Shown here piece by piece: positions 61,801 to 64,000 of a stretch of DNA of 64,000 bases. How positions within the stretch are numbered: the first letter of the stretch is position 1; each line of letters begins with the position of its first letter. The DNA is from Nectonema munidae (lineage: Eukaryota; Nematomorpha; Nectonematoida; Nectonematidae): NCBI GenBank assembly GCA_030549495.1, contig JAUIRK010000976.1, positions 372,001 through 436,000 of the forward strand. Reading direction: 5' to 3'. The position numbers were made by a program, and so were the translations under genes. The notes under the pieces are model-generated. The model saw only the letters and a program-made list of their open reading frames with translations. It made no database searches and had not been told where the DNA came from.

Positions 61801-63760
61801 ATGAAACGGTCTTTCAACAGATGAGGATGAAGGAGATATTAACATAGAGATTTCGGAACCCTGATGTCAATATATTTACTATGCAAAATAGGAAGGAAAA
61901 ATATAGAGAGGCTTTTTATAGTCTATCATAATATTTGCATTGAATATCGTTATTAAACAAAAATGCAAATAACTTGAAGCTATCTAAAATAAATCTACAG
62001 TTAGGGCGTGGATGAAATAAAGAGTCACCTTGTAAAAGGATGTCTTGGAGAGAAGGCGTTTGTAGAGAGAGCGGACAGCGTCGAGACAGTTCAACTGCAG
62101 CTGGGAGTCGATGTACGCTTTCCACACAATTTCCGGCATCTGCAGGAAGGGACTCGCTACCGCTATTTCATAGACCGCGTTCATGCGCTCGTAGTCGCCC
62201 AGGACGCCCTCGAGCTCTGCGAACTTGACCCACACACTCGCGCGACTCGGTTCGAATTGGAGCCACTTTTGATACAGGATTCGACAGCGATCAAACTCTC
62301 GCATTTGCAGTTCTATTTCGATATAACTGCGGTACAATTTCGCTTTCGCGCACTTGCCTATTGCAGTTCCCTAGAAGATTAAGCAAAGATCTAGATTACA
62401 ACCTGGAATAAGATTTCTCTTAACTGGTCCAAAAAAGCCTTAAGGATACCACGACCATATTAGAGTAAACTAGTTCTTGATTGGAAATATAGAATCCGCT
62501 GCTATCCGTGGTAAAGATAGGTCTATATATCCTAAACATGAATTAGACTTGCTAATATTTAAATTATTTTGATCGAATGATAATATAGGAATATGTATAG
62601 CTAAAAGGCTGAGACTAAGTTTTAAAAAATTTGTGGGCAAAAAAATGTATAAAATCCTAATTTTGTCTGTGATAAACTCATATTAAGAACTTTCTATTTA
62701 TATTCTATCAATTTTTGGTTAATATATGTGATATTAGGAAAAAATGAAAGTATTAATATGTACAATTCAAAATATTTAAAATTTAGAAAACAAAAAACCT
62801 ATTTTATTAGAAGTGAAGAGTAATGGATAATGTCTTTATTTGATAGTTTACTCAGGAGCGCAAACCTCAAAAAAGGAGCACAGCGCTACAAAGGCATGGA
62901 TGCAGAATCGAGACCATCCGCAAGAGCCCACCACTAAGCCACATGGGCAGTTTACGCCATCCAAATTAGTCGTATATAAATAAATTTGCTGAAGCTAAGA
63001 GAAATAAAAAGTATTTGCATAGGAAAAACCTAAGCACTATAAATACAGATATAAATTTCTACCAATAAATAACAAAACGTCAAATTGAACTTTGAGCATA
63101 CGTTTATTTATGTATTTAGGCATATTATTATAGCGCACAAACTTTATACTTATTTTTCTCAAATATTCAATGAAACACCATTACTTAGATATTTGAATAA
63201 GGTCATTTTGTCAGCAAAATAAATAAAGTAATTTTAGATAATTTTTAAAGTAATTTTTCCCTTGAGTATTTTCCAGGGCTGGATATAAACTTTCTCAGTT
63301 CAAATAAATTTTTTTAACTGATAGATCAACAACAACAAGTTTGGGTTTTTTTGTTAAAAAGTTGAGTACCCAAATAAGAATCATCAGAAAAGTTAAAAAT
63401 CCTAAAAATTCATTGTATTAAGATACCTTAATCTATATAAGCCCTGGCATCTGACTCGATAGAATATAGCTTGTCCTCAATTCGATCGCTTAGTGATTCT
63501 TCCAGAGTTAAAACTAGATAACATATGAAAGATGAAGGAAAGAGTACCAAAATCTGTCTAGCAACGGTGAGTCGCTTGCGTCGAATTTCAAACTCAGCGT
63601 AGAAAATCCAAATTTTGGCAAAAGTGAACGTCTTGTGTGGAATGAGGGAAAGGCATGCATCGTAGACTTTGCGAGCGCGCTCAAAATCGCAAGCGCTAAT
63701 TTCTTCGAATAATGCGTACTTCACCCAAAAGTATATGTACCTTCTCCAGTGCTCCTTCTC
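58568..63760 (-). CDS. CRNKL1 (Crooked neck-like 1), 3' part, five... four recognised exons
   Basis: CRNKL1/Crooked neck (yeast Clf1) is a nuclear spliceosome scaffold of HAT repeats in the Prp19-associated complex, needed for assembly of the active spliceosome. Four minus-strand exons are recognised, in transcript order: 63548-63760, 62029-62370, 59877-60026 and 58568-58810. All join in phase 0. They encode [102 protein letters not shown] and the terminal [20 protein letters not shown] with [13 protein letters not shown], aligning along the animal protein without gaps. The 5' exons (N-terminal HAT repeats) lie beyond 64000, so the gene is cut by the window edge. No break seen. Confidence 0.93.
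59877..60026 (-). CDS. CRNKL1 exon (HAT repeat)
   Basis: 50 codons, phase 0: [36 protein letters not shown] and LLQAWLQLE, then donor GTATAA. Confidence 0.93.
60027..62028 (-). other. CRNKL1 intron (2.0 kb)
   Basis: AT-rich. It carries one opposite-strand frame (60715-60918) described separately; no transposon ends recognised. Confidence 0.6.
60715..60918 (+). other. Unrecognised protein-like frame in CRNKL1 intron
   Basis: 67 codons on the opposite strand to the host gene. Residues after the start ([45 protein letters not shown]) have a natural, charged, helical look unlike AT-rich noise. I recognise no family. It may be a fragment of a retrocopy or of a transposon protein. Confidence 0.25.
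62029..62370 (-). CDS. CRNKL1 exon (HAT repeats)
   Basis: 114 codons, acceptor TTCTAG, donor [82 protein letters not shown] and [14 protein letters not shown] show consecutive HAT motifs (W/Y at set positions). Confidence 0.95.
62845..62955 (-). repeat. tRNA-like SINE, third type, in CRNKL1 intron
   Basis: The minus strand reads TGTGGCTTAGTGGTGGGCTC (A-box region), then GGTCTCGATTCTGC (degenerate B box) about 35 bp on, followed by a non-tRNA body. It differs from families 1 and 2. Confidence 0.5.
63548..63760 (-). CDS. CRNKL1 exon (HAT repeats), first in window
   Basis: 71 codons, acceptor CAACAG, donor [46 protein letters not shown] and [20 protein letters not shown] align with the animal protein. 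The frame stays open on both sides of the exon (63428-63838), but those parts lack similarity. Confidence 0.94.
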
Positions 63761-64000
63761 CTGTTGTAATAAACATACATGTACAGGCGTACACACAAAC
63801 ACCTCCCCACAATTCCAAACCCAAACCAAGAGATTCATATCGAAGTTATGCCATCATTGAAAACGTGATGTTTCCGACTCAAGAACTTAACTTAATCACC
63901 ATAACAATGAAATTGCTTACCAGCAATCTAAATCAGCTAAGGAGTAAACTTTGCATATCTATAATCTAAATTAATTAGTAGATATAACACTTTTATATAA
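63761..64000 (-). other. CRNKL1 intron, cut by window end
   Basis: The next upstream exon lies outside the window. Confidence 0.6.

Noticed and set aside
62008-62382. 124-codon plus-strand frame
   Set aside because: Shadow of a CRNKL1 exon on the opposite strand.

Overview
This window is AT-rich animal nuclear DNA. It holds spliced genes with GT-AG introns, AATAAA poly(A) signals, tRNA-derived SINEs, LINE remnants and many decayed hAT and piggyBac DNA transposons. Host proteins resemble animal FKBP6/Shutdown, TRMT2A, SLC30A1-type zinc transporters and CRNKL1. The repeat mix and base composition suggest an arthropod, possibly a crustacean such as a parasitic copepod. That placement is inference; nothing here fixes the species.

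Layout. 0-1.1 kb: a GC-rich segment, a LINE reverse-transcriptase scrap and a tRNA-like SINE. 1.8-3.2 kb (minus): a single-exon FKBP6/Shutdown-like co-chaperone of the piRNA pathway. 3.6-8 kb: a piggyBac-type MITE, a SINE, a 5'-truncated LINE and, abutting it, a 1.3-kb element with inverted-repeat arms of about 330 bp. 9.8-11.4 kb: a piggyBac fossil split by a SINE, then hAT debris. 11.76-28.95 kb (plus): a tRNA (uracil-5-)-methyltransferase gene (TRMT2A-like) with eight recognised exons. Its introns carry hAT fossils, MITEs, a partial copy of one of its own exons and an uninterrupted 758-bp (TG)n tract. 29-40 kb: gene-poor, with SINEs, hAT scraps, a piggyBac MITE, two degenerate tandem-repeat arrays and a hAT MITE. 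40.3-41.3 kb (minus): an intronless zinc transporter with a changed metal-site residue. 42.5-57.6 kb: a transposon graveyard with hAT elements, a piggyBac transposase pseudogene, MITEs, LINE 3' ends, an unplaced CxxC-type fossil, and a 3.5-kb hAT element with intact ends and a 6-bp target duplication. 58.6-63.8 kb (minus): the 3' half of CRNKL1 (Crooked neck), whose 5' exons lie beyond the window.

The four host genes are not an operon and share no pathway; they are ordinary neighbours separated by repeats. FKBP6/Shutdown is a transposon-silencing cofactor, TRMT2A modifies tRNA U54, the SLC30 protein exports zinc and CRNKL1 is a spliceosome (Prp19-associated) HAT-repeat scaffold. No LTR retrovirus-like or Polinton-like element, CRISPR array, rRNA gene or convincing functional tRNA gene was seen.
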